Of a DNA stretch of 64,000 nucleotides, positions 54,416 to 62,254 are shown piece after piece; positions within the stretch are counted from its first letter, which is position 1; each line of letters starts with the position of its first letter. Origin of the DNA: Mariniphaga sp963747515 (GTDB taxonomy: Bacteria > Bacteroidota > Bacteroidia > Bacteroidales > Prolixibacteraceae); the NCBI GenBank assembly GCA_963747515.1, contig CAVVFN010000008.1, forward strand, positions 186,001 through 250,000. The letters are read 5' to 3'. The translations under genes were made by a program, and so were the position numbers. The notes under the pieces were generated by a model that searched no databases, was not told where the DNA came from, and was given only the letters and a program-made list of their open reading frames with translations.

Positions 54416-54973
54416 GTGGAAGAAACGAGCCTATGGACAGAAATAAAACGCGGTGACAAGTTTGCATTAAAGCAGCTTCACAACAGGTACTTTCATCAAA
54501 TGTACCTGTATGCAGCCAAGTCCATACCCAACAGCAATGGTCTGGCAGAAGAGCTGGTTTCTGATTGTTTTATTAAACTGTGGGAAAACAGGAAAATTAT
54601 CCAAATCAATTCATCTGTAAAACACTACCTTTTTATAATGCTGCATAACAGCATCATTAACCATCACAGAAAAAGAAAATACAATACTGAACCCATCACA
54701 GAAAACATGCCGGCTCCCGGGAATGAAAAGTTTTTCGATGACCAGAAACAATATGCCCTGCTTTACCTTGCTGTAAAAAAGTTACCCGAACAATGCCGCC
54801 GGATACTTGAACTTGCCGTATTTGAATCGTTAAGCTATCAGGAGATAGCCGACACCCTGCTCATTTCCCGAAATACAGTAAAAACCCAGATTGGACGCGC
54901 CTACCGTTCTCTAAGGGATGTCCTTAAACCGAAAGACTTTAATTTCTTTTTGGTATTCAGGAAGAAAAAGTAA
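54416..54973 (+). CDS. ECF-type RNA polymerase sigma factor
   Basis: 185 aa, GTG start. Sigma region 2: FALKQLHNRYFHQMYLYAAKSI and LAEELVSDCFIKLWENRKI. Region 4: LPEQCRRILELAVFESLSYQEIADTLLISRNTVKTQIGRAYRSLR, helix-turn-helix. Length and composition are those of Bacteroidota sigma-70 family proteins that control polysaccharide or uptake loci with FecR anti-sigma. Here no anti-sigma gene follows; an FAD-dependent oxidoreductase does. Likely regulator of the sulfatase cluster (inference). Confidence 0.9.
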   Translation: MEETSLWTEIKRGDKFALKQLHNRYFHQMYLYAAKSIPNSNGLAEELVSDCFIKLWENRKIIQINSSVKHYLFIMLHNSIINHHRKRKYNTEPITENMPAPGNEKFFDDQKQYALLYLAVKKLPEQCRRILELAVFESLSYQEIADTLLISRNTVKTQIGRAYRSLRDVLKPKDFNFFLVFRKKK

Positions 54974-54983
54974 AATTCCCTTG

Positions 54984-55060
54984 GGATTCCATCCTGCACT
55001 TATCAGCGAGTGCGTTAACATTAAGTTTTTCGTAAGTAATGGGCAGTAAGGATGGAATCC
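54984..55060. repeat. Long-range inverted repeat downstream of the ECF sigma gene
   Basis: GGATTCCATCCT (54984-54995) and AGGATGGAATCC (55049-55060), exact complements, 53 nt apart. Inside, GCACT/AGTGC can pair as a second stem. Not followed by a T run of note. Leader or terminator structure between the sigma gene and the oxidoreductase gene. Confidence 0.55.
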
Positions 55061-55164
55061 TTCCTTTTGGCATAAAACTTCCCTATAAATAAAGCTCCAT
55101 AAAATAGTTTGATTATTTTTACTTCTGACAAAGAATTTTAAGTTGCTAATAAAATAGAACAGTC

Positions 55165-56889
55165 ATGAAATCAAAAATAATACATCTTTTTTCCCTGGTT
55201 TTAATTTATTTCTCTATAGGGACACTTACAGAAGTTAAAGCCCAGAAAGAATATGACATCGTCATTTACGGAGGAACTTCAGCCGGAATTGCCGCAGCAA
55301 TTCAAAGTTCAAGAATGAACAAATCGGTCCTGCTGATAGAACCTTCCTCCCGCATTGGCGGGTTAACCACCGGTGGACTGGGTCAGACCGATATTGGAAA
55401 TAAAATGGTGATAGGAGGCATATCGAGAGAGTTTTATCAGGGAATCAAACAACATTACAGCAATCCGGCCAGCTGGAAATGGCAAAAGAGGCAGGAATAC
55501 TGCGATGGAGGTCAAACGCAGTCCGCCGAAGGGGAAGATGCCATGTGGACTTTCGAACCGTCAGCAGCTTTAAAAGTTTATGAAGAAATGATGGCTCCCG
55601 AAAATATTGACGTGGTTTATAAACAACGGTTAAACCGGGAATCAGGGGTAAAGATGCAAAATAAAAACATTGTGGAAATTGAAATGGAAAGCGGCGAAAA
55701 ATATGGTGGAAAAATGTTTATTGATGCTACTTATGAAGGCGATTTGATGGCAGCAGCTGGTGTGAGTTATTCCGTAGGACGTGAACCGAACAGGGAATTC
55801 GGAGAAACACTGAATGGCGTTCAGGCAAACGATATCGGATTGACGTTGAGCCGGACCGTCTCCTTCAATGCCCATAACCACAATTTTATAGATGGCGTTG
55901 ATCCTTATAGTGTAAAAGGCAATCCGTCCAGCGGGTTGCTCCCGTTTATAACGAAAGGCGGCCCGGGAATTGATGGCTCGGGCAGTGAAGGTATTCAGGC
56001 CTATTGTTTTAGAATGACTTTGACCGACCACCCTGAAAACCGTATTCCATTTAAAAAACCGGATGATTACAATGAACTGGAGTATGAATTGTTGTTCCGC
56101 AATTACGAAGCTGCCGAAGGCCCTATAGAGGAAATGTACACGTATGGAGATCCATTGGTTCCCTGGATAAATTCGGACATGCCTAACCGCAAAACCGACA
56201 CCAATAACCAAAAAGGGTTCTCTACCGATTTCATCGGACAGAATTACAGATATCCTGAGGCCAGCTATGATGAACGTGAAAAAATTGTGGAGCGCCACCG
56301 CTCCTACCAACAGGGATTAATGTGGACATTGGCATACCACCCCCGCATTCCGGAAAAAGTAAGGGATGTGGTTTCAAAATGGGGAACCTGCAGGGACGAA
56401 TATGAACGCGAAGACGGCTGGCAACAGCAACTGTACATTCGAGAGGCCCGTCGTATGAAAAGTGATTATGTAATGACCCAAAGAAATTGTGAGGGATTTG
56501 AGGTGGCAGAAGACCCTGTGGGAATGGCAGCCTATGGAATGGATTCGCATCATGTGCAGCGCTATGTGGATGCCAACGGCTTCGTTCAGAACGAAGGAAA
56601 TGTGGAGGCACATGGATTCCCTCCCTACCCCATCAGTTACCGGTCTGTTATACCGAAAAAAGGGGAATGCAGGAATCTGCTGGTACCCGTCTGCGTGAGT
56701 TCAACTCACATTGCATTTGGTTCCATCCGGATGGAACCTGTATTTATGATTCTGGGGCAATCAGCAGCCACCGCGGCAGCATTAGCTATTGAAAACGGTA
56801 CGGATGTACATTCGCTGAATTACACTATCCTGAAAACACGGTTATTAAAAGACAATCAAGTCCTTGCTCATACTCCGAAACAGAATTAA
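55165..56889 (+). CDS. FAD-dependent oxidoreductase, secreted (FAD_oxidored family)
   Basis: 574 aa. Signal peptide (1-26, ending VKAQ). Dinucleotide motif YDIVIYGGTSAGIAAAIQSSRM (about 30), IDATYEGDLMAAAGV (about 188) and the C-terminal MEPVFMILGQSAATAAALAIE. These belong to FAD_oxidored proteins commonly encoded beside polysaccharide-degrading genes in Bacteroidota. Substrate unknown. Same strand as the adjoining sulfatase gene (49 bp). Confidence 0.85.
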   Translation: MKSKIIHLFSLVLIYFSIGTLTEVKAQKEYDIVIYGGTSAGIAAAIQSSRMNKSVLLIEPSSRIGGLTTGGLGQTDIGNKMVIGGISREFYQGIKQHYSNPASWKWQKRQEYCDGGQTQSAEGEDAMWTFEPSAALKVYEEMMAPENIDVVYKQRLNRESGVKMQNKNIVEIEMESGEKYGGKMFIDATYEGDLMAAAGVSYSVGREPNREFGETLNGVQANDIGLTLSRTVSFNAHNHNFIDGVDPYSVKGNPSSGLLPFITKGGPGIDGSGSEGIQAYCFRMTLTDHPENRIPFKKPDDYNELEYELLFRNYEAAEGPIEEMYTYGDPLVPWINSDMPNRKTDTNNQKGFSTDFIGQNYRYPEASYDEREKIVERHRSYQQGLMWTLAYHPRIPEKVRDVVSKWGTCRDEYEREDGWQQQLYIREARRMKSDYVMTQRNCEGFEVAEDPVGMAAYGMDSHHVQRYVDANGFVQNEGNVEAHGFPPYPISYRSVIPKKGECRNLLVPVCVSSTHIAFGSIRMEPVFMILGQSAATAAALAIENGTDVHSLNYTILKTRLLKDNQVLAHTPKQN

Positions 56890-56938
56890 CCATCGGTAAT
56901 CCGGACAAATTGATGAAAAAATAGTAACACCTGATAAT

Positions 56939-58282
56939 ATGAACAACTTAAATAAACTATTCATTGGTTCCTTATTGGTAAGTTCAACTGCAGTTTATGG
57001 AAAAGAAACCAAAAACACTGCTAAACCTAACGTCATCGTAATATATGCAGATGATCAGGGTGCCATTGATCTTAACTCATACGGTTCAACAGACCTGGTT
57101 ACACCAAACATGGACAAAATTGTTCATAGCGGGATTAAATTCACACAGTTTTATGGTGCTCCTATATGTTCTCCTTCAAGAGCCGGATTGCTTACCGGAA
57201 AAACTCCTCAGCGGGCAGGTGTTTCCGGAAATGTCAGCTCATTAAGCCTGGAAGCAGGGATGCCATCGGAACAGTACACCATGGCAGAAATGTTTAAGGA
57301 TGCGGGGTACAGAACTGCCCATATAGGGAAATGGCATCTGGGCCATGCCAAAGACAAACAGCCCAATGCCCAGGGATTTGATTATTCATTTGGTCATTTT
57401 GTGGGATGTATTGATAACTATTCACACTTCTATTTCTGGCAGGGACCAAACCGGCATGATTTGTACAGGAATGGCGAAGAAGTATTTTATGACGGGCAAT
57501 TCTTTCCTGGTTTAATGGTAAAAGAAGCCACTAATTTTATAGAGAAGAATAGAAATAATCCTTTTTTTATGCTTTTTGCCTTAAATACGCCTCATTACCC
57601 ATATCAGGGGACTCCGGAGTGGTTAACGTATTATCAGGATAAAGGATTGTCTTACCCCCGTGATCTGTATGCGGCTTTTCTTTCTACCCAGGATGATAAA
57701 ATAGGAGAATTACTGGAAAGTATTGAGAGACTTGGATTGCGTGAAAATACCATTATTGTATTTCAGTCTGATAATGGCTATTCAACTGAAGAACGTGCTC
57801 ATTTTGGAGGAGGAAGCTCCGGAATATACAGAGGTGCAAAATTTAGTTTATTTGAGGGGGGTATCCGTGTTCCTGCTGCAATAAGCTGGCCGGCTAAACT
57901 GAAGAAAGGTGAGGTCAGAGATCAACTGGCAGTGAATGCGGATTGGATGCCAACTCTTGCAGAACTTTGTGGTATTAATCTGAACAAACACGATTTGGAT
58001 GGAAAAAGCCTTGTTCCTGTCATAAAAAACCAGAAACATGAATCGTTGCATAATCAGTTTTGCTGGCAAAATGGAAAACATTGGGCTGCAAGAAAGGGTA
58101 ACTGGAAGCTACTGGGAAATCCATTCATTCATGGTGAGGAATTTCTTCCGGAAGACTCACTCTTTTTGGTTAATTTAGAAGAAGACCCTGGCGAAATGAA
58201 CAACCAGGCAGTAAAGTTCCCGGAAAAAGTAAAGGAATTAAAAAGTCAGTATGAAGAATGGGTTAAAATAAACCAGGAATAA
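56939..58282 (+). CDS. Sulfatase (S1 family)
   Basis: 447 aa. Signal peptide MNNLNKLFIGSLLVSSTAVYG. Formylglycine Cys77 in CSPSRAG. Metal motif VIYADDQG (DD near 38-39), GKWHLGHA and FQSDNGYSTEER. C-terminal NQFCWQNGKHWAARKGNWKLLGNP is typical of the N-sulfate/6-sulfate galactosamine group. Exported to the periplasm. Likely in one transcript with the FAD protein. Confidence 0.93.
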   Translation: MNNLNKLFIGSLLVSSTAVYGKETKNTAKPNVIVIYADDQGAIDLNSYGSTDLVTPNMDKIVHSGIKFTQFYGAPICSPSRAGLLTGKTPQRAGVSGNVSSLSLEAGMPSEQYTMAEMFKDAGYRTAHIGKWHLGHAKDKQPNAQGFDYSFGHFVGCIDNYSHFYFWQGPNRHDLYRNGEEVFYDGQFFPGLMVKEATNFIEKNRNNPFFMLFALNTPHYPYQGTPEWLTYYQDKGLSYPRDLYAAFLSTQDDKIGELLESIERLGLRENTIIVFQSDNGYSTEERAHFGGGSSGIYRGAKFSLFEGGIRVPAAISWPAKLKKGEVRDQLAVNADWMPTLAELCGINLNKHDLDGKSLVPVIKNQKHESLHNQFCWQNGKHWAARKGNWKLLGNPFIHGEEFLPEDSLFLVNLEEDPGEMNNQAVKFPEKVKELKSQYEEWVKINQE

Positions 58283-58783
58283 AAAACTTATTCAGGAAGC
58301 GTTATCTCAGGCCTGTGGGTGGAGTATCAAGACTAAAAGTATCAGGTATCAAGACCACATAACATTAAAACAATAAAACAGTCAAATTAAAGTGGGTAGT
58401 CTCAATTCTACCAGAAACTTCCTGTCGTCACCTCTCATCTCCTTACTTCGGTCTTCCGTCTTCGGTCTTCCTTAACTGGTATCAAGACTAAGAGTATAAA
58501 GTATCAAAAACCACATAAACAATAAAACAATAAAACATTCAGACATTCAGACATTCAGATCAGTCAAACAGTCCAGTAATCCACCGATGCCACCATACTT
58601 ACCAGACTTTTAGACAAAAAACCAATATATGAACAAAAAGTTGTAACTTGGGAGGATCGTCTATGGGAAGAAAATCATTGAAACGACTCTGCCAATTGAG
58701 AGCAATACATTTAAATCGATCTTTATTGGCCGACATTAAATACGATTAGCTGGTAAAACAAGAACTAAAACGAATAAGCTATT
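58283..58783. other. Intergenic region with simple tandem repeats
   Basis: 501 bp without a gene. It has ACATTCAG three times in a row near 58535, two versions of TATCAAGACTAA, and TCTTCCGTCTTCGGTCTTCC near 58450, which mirrors the GGAAGACCGRAG units at 17060-17120. No RNA gene seen. Confidence 0.5.
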
Positions 58784-59719
58784 ATGTTAGTAAAAGCATT
58801 AAACAGACGCAGATTTATAAAAAAATCGGTTACTGGTGTTGCAGGAGCTGCATTTTTGACCCATAATGAAGCGGCAGGGAATAATTCATTGATTGAAAAA
58901 TCAAAATATCCTCTTCGTCTCAGTGCATGTTGCTCATCCTTTGGTCAGGCACGGACCAAGTTAGAAGCAGTGGAGGCCGCTTACAGGTCGGGGCTGGATG
59001 GAATTTCGATGAGATATATATATGATCTTGCCAATCCGGAAGCATTAAGGCACAAAAAGATGCAACACGCATTCCGTGAGGCCTCTCTTCAATATGGAGT
59101 CCAAATCAATTCATTGATGGTTGGCGGACTTATAAGGGCAGATCCTGCTTCGGGCGTTTGGGTCATGGACTCTATTGATTGTGCCCGGAACCTTGGAGCC
59201 GGAGTTATTCTGCTTGCTCTCCTGAGAAATGGATTTCCGGGAACTGATGATGAATATAAATTGCTCATCGGGACGCTTAAAGAACTTGGGCTCAAAGCTT
59301 CAGATGAAGGTGTCACAATTGGACTTGAATGTTCCGGAAGTGCGCAGGATCAACTGAGAATTATCGAAGGGGTAAACCTTCCTTCGGTTAAAATATACTA
59401 TGATTATTTTAATGCCATGCATTTTGGGTTTGAGCCATTGGAAGAAATTCCACTTCTTGGTGCGCATATTTGTGAATATCATATTAAAAACGGTCCGAAA
59501 TTAATGAGGGAAGAACTGAAAGGAACACCCCGTTCAGGGTCATCTTCACCGGGAGAGACTTACCCTGAACTGAACCATACCAAAATATCTAAAGAAATTC
59601 AAAAAACAGGGTATAAAGGATGGCTGACGTTTGAAACATCTGCTCCCGGTGGTGACTATATAGCAGATATGCAGGATAATATAGAATATACCAGGAAGGT
59701 ATTTAATATTCTTTTTTAG
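58784..59719 (+). CDS. Sugar phosphate isomerase/epimerase-like TIM barrel, secreted
   Basis: 311 aa. N-terminus RRRFIKKSVTGVAGAAFLTHNEAA is a Tat-like signal (RRRF). AP endonuclease 2-type TIM barrel: LRLSACCSSFG start, DGISMRYIYDL, GLECSGS (metal Glu), YYDYFNAMHFGF and GWLTFETSAPGGDY (C-terminal Glu). Same layout as secreted xylose-isomerase-like proteins of polysaccharide loci. Substrate not determinable. Confidence 0.8.
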   Translation: MLVKALNRRRFIKKSVTGVAGAAFLTHNEAAGNNSLIEKSKYPLRLSACCSSFGQARTKLEAVEAAYRSGLDGISMRYIYDLANPEALRHKKMQHAFREASLQYGVQINSLMVGGLIRADPASGVWVMDSIDCARNLGAGVILLALLRNGFPGTDDEYKLLIGTLKELGLKASDEGVTIGLECSGSAQDQLRIIEGVNLPSVKIYYDYFNAMHFGFEPLEEIPLLGAHICEYHIKNGPKLMREELKGTPRSGSSSPGETYPELNHTKISKEIQKTGYKGWLTFETSAPGGDYIADMQDNIEYTRKVFNILF

Positions 59720-59811
59720 TTGCTGCACAGGGAAGCATTTCTCATCGTATTTTTCCTGGAGAAATTATGATTCGTGCATATCTTATTAAAATTAAATAAA
59801 AATTCCAGATT

Positions 59812-60648
59812 ATGAAAACAAAAATTAGTTGGAAAATTGCCATTTATTTTCTGGTCATAGTTTTTCCATTAAGGCTTTTCAGTCAGACAAGAAATCCTGA
59901 AGACATAAAGGAATGGAAGAATAAAACAATATTGGTTTTTGCCGCCCATCCCGATGATGAAACATTAATTTCAGGGACACTTGCACTACTTGCCAAAAAT
60001 GGCAATGATATTTATGTGGTCATCTACACCAGTGGAAATAAAGGTTCAAGAGATTTGGAAATGACCAGCGAAAGGCTGGCAGAAATCCGTAAAAAAGAAG
60101 ATATTAAAGCCAATGGAGTGTTGGGTATTCCGGAGGAGAATATGTTTTTTCTCGGCTATGATGACGGAATGCTTGAATATGTGCCTGAAATGGAGTTATG
60201 CGAGAAGGCATGTTGGTTTGTAAGAAAATACCGCCCGGATGCAGTTTTTGGTTTTGATCCCGGGGATAAGTGGATGCAATGGCATAAGACCGACCACCGG
60301 ATGGCGGCTTTTGTATCCGTTGATGGAGCACGTGCTGCTGCTTACCACCTCTATTTTCCGCATCATAGAATCTATGATGGATTACAGCCATTCACTGTCC
60401 GGGATTTTCTCTTTTTTGATTCCAATGAACCAAATTATAAAGTAGATGTGACAAATGTCAGTGAAATCAAAATACGCTCCCGAATCTGGCATGTAAGTCA
60501 ATTCGGTGAAGGAAATTTGAAATATGTGGGCCCTGAACCGGATCAGCAAAAACTTAAGGAACAGTTGAAAGCGAATTCTGAAAGGATTTCAAAAGGAGAA
60601 AAAATGTATGAAAATTTCAGGAGAGTTCAAAGCTCATTATCCTATTAA
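59812..60648 (+). CDS. PIG-L/LmbE family deacetylase, secreted
   Basis: 278 aa. Signal peptide (1-25). FAAHPDDETLISGTLA with His46-Pro-Asp48-Asp49 (zinc motif), and HKTDHRMAA with further His ligands. N-acetyl-sugar deacetylase family. Sits between the isomerase and the third sulfatase in the sulfated-carbohydrate cluster. Confidence 0.9.
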   Translation: MKTKISWKIAIYFLVIVFPLRLFSQTRNPEDIKEWKNKTILVFAAHPDDETLISGTLALLAKNGNDIYVVIYTSGNKGSRDLEMTSERLAEIRKKEDIKANGVLGIPEENMFFLGYDDGMLEYVPEMELCEKACWFVRKYRPDAVFGFDPGDKWMQWHKTDHRMAAFVSVDGARAAAYHLYFPHHRIYDGLQPFTVRDFLFFDSNEPNYKVDVTNVSEIKIRSRIWHVSQFGEGNLKYVGPEPDQQKLKEQLKANSERISKGEKMYENFRRVQSSLSY

Positions 60649-60720
60649 AGAGAATTGACCGTATTTAGTTTTTTGGATTATTTAAATTTGAAAAAACAAC
60701 AGCTACAACACTTAAATCTA

Positions 60721-62196
60721 ATGAATAAACGAATTCTTCTACTTATTCTTCTATCATTTGTTCTCACTTCATGTGAGAACAATCAAACCATGAGTCAGCA
60801 ACCCAATATCCTTCTCATCATTGTTGATGATATGGGGTACGCTGATTTTGAACCCTTTGGCTATAGCGATCAGCAGGTTTCCGTTCCCAACATAACAAGC
60901 CTGGCACAAGAAGGAATGGTATTTTCACAGGCATATACCACGGCACCTGTATGCAGTCCGTCGAGGTGCGGCATACATACAGGAAAATTTCAGTTCCGGT
61001 GGGATGAAAAAGCCGGTTGGAATCCGGGTTTACCTGACAGCGTTAAAACCCTTGCCGAATATCTGCATGAAGCCGGATATACCACTGCACGTATAGGGAA
61101 AACCGACTATGGTTCGAACTTCCATAAAATTGATGTCAGGGAACATCCCCTGAATCATGGATTCGATTATTTCCTGGGATTTAATGCACATGCACATGAT
61201 TATTGGCTGATGTCAGAGGATATGGCAAAGCGTACTCCCGATCCCAATGGGGCAAGTGCACATTTAGGGCCACTGATGCATAACCGGGGATATAAAAGTT
61301 TTGAAAAAGGCTATCTGACGGATATTTTTACGGATGACGCCATCCGGTTTTTGGAAAAGGAAAGGGACAACCCATTCTTCCTGGAAATAGCTTACAATGC
61401 AGTTCACATGTTAATCCACGAAGTGCCTCAAAAATACCTGGACAAATATGATGTAAAACCAATACCTAATTATGATCCTGATCGGCAAGAAGCCTTTGAA
61501 GAACAGAAACCCGGGTCTTATGTTGCCTATTACAATAAATACGCCCAGCGCGGAATAGGTGTTGTCAGCGACGAAGATATGCGCAAATTCCAACTGGCTA
61601 ACCTGAATTGTCTGGATGATAATATCGGCCGGGTACTGGATGCTCTGCATACTAATGATCTGGACAAGGAAACAATGGTTATTTTTGTTTCCGATAATGG
61701 GGGTTCTCACCATACGCTTGCGAATAATTTTCCGCTCACAGCAGGTAAATATACACTTTGGGAGGGTGGAATCCGTGTTCCCATGGCTGTAAAGTGGCCG
61801 GGGATCATTAAACCCGGCTCAATTCAGAATAAATACGTATCGGCAGCGGATATTCTGCCAACACTGGCAGACGCTGCCGGAATAATACTTTCAGATCCGA
61901 GAATGGATGGAATCAGCCTGTTGAAACCAGACAATAACCGGCTCCTCGTTTGGAGATGGAAGCAATACTGGGCGGTAAGAAAAGGAGATTTTAAACTTAC
62001 CAATGAACAGACATATCTGCAGGATCAATCATTTCTGTATGTTGTTCCTGCTGTTAATGATAACACACTGAAACTCTTTAATGTAGATAAAGATCCCGGC
62101 GAAAGAAATAACCTTGCCGGTGAGATGCCGGAAAAAGTAAAGGAATTGAAGAAAGAATATGATACCTGGCTGAAGGAAAATACGGGGAAATACTGA
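60721..62196 (+). CDS. Sulfatase (S1 family), lipoprotein
   Basis: 491 aa from ATG 60721; a TTG 22 codons upstream is less likely because the lipoprotein signal LLSFVLTSC (Cys18) starts here. Formylglycine Cys78 in CSPSRCG. Metal DD in IIVDDMGYAD, VFVSDNGGSHHT, GIRVPMAVKWPG. YGSNFHKIDVRE is the His/Lys area. Third sulfatase of the cluster; the start is 72 bp after the deacetylase stop. Confidence 0.93.
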   Translation: MNKRILLLILLSFVLTSCENNQTMSQQPNILLIIVDDMGYADFEPFGYSDQQVSVPNITSLAQEGMVFSQAYTTAPVCSPSRCGIHTGKFQFRWDEKAGWNPGLPDSVKTLAEYLHEAGYTTARIGKTDYGSNFHKIDVREHPLNHGFDYFLGFNAHAHDYWLMSEDMAKRTPDPNGASAHLGPLMHNRGYKSFEKGYLTDIFTDDAIRFLEKERDNPFFLEIAYNAVHMLIHEVPQKYLDKYDVKPIPNYDPDRQEAFEEQKPGSYVAYYNKYAQRGIGVVSDEDMRKFQLANLNCLDDNIGRVLDALHTNDLDKETMVIFVSDNGGSHHTLANNFPLTAGKYTLWEGGIRVPMAVKWPGIIKPGSIQNKYVSAADILPTLADAAGIILSDPRMDGISLLKPDNNRLLVWRWKQYWAVRKGDFKLTNEQTYLQDQSFLYVVPAVNDNTLKLFNVDKDPGERNNLAGEMPEKVKELKKEYDTWLKENTGKY

Positions 62197-62254
62197 TGAT
62201 GATAAAATGGGTACAGCTGGAGAATTTTTAAAACAGGTTTTAAAACATACAAAC

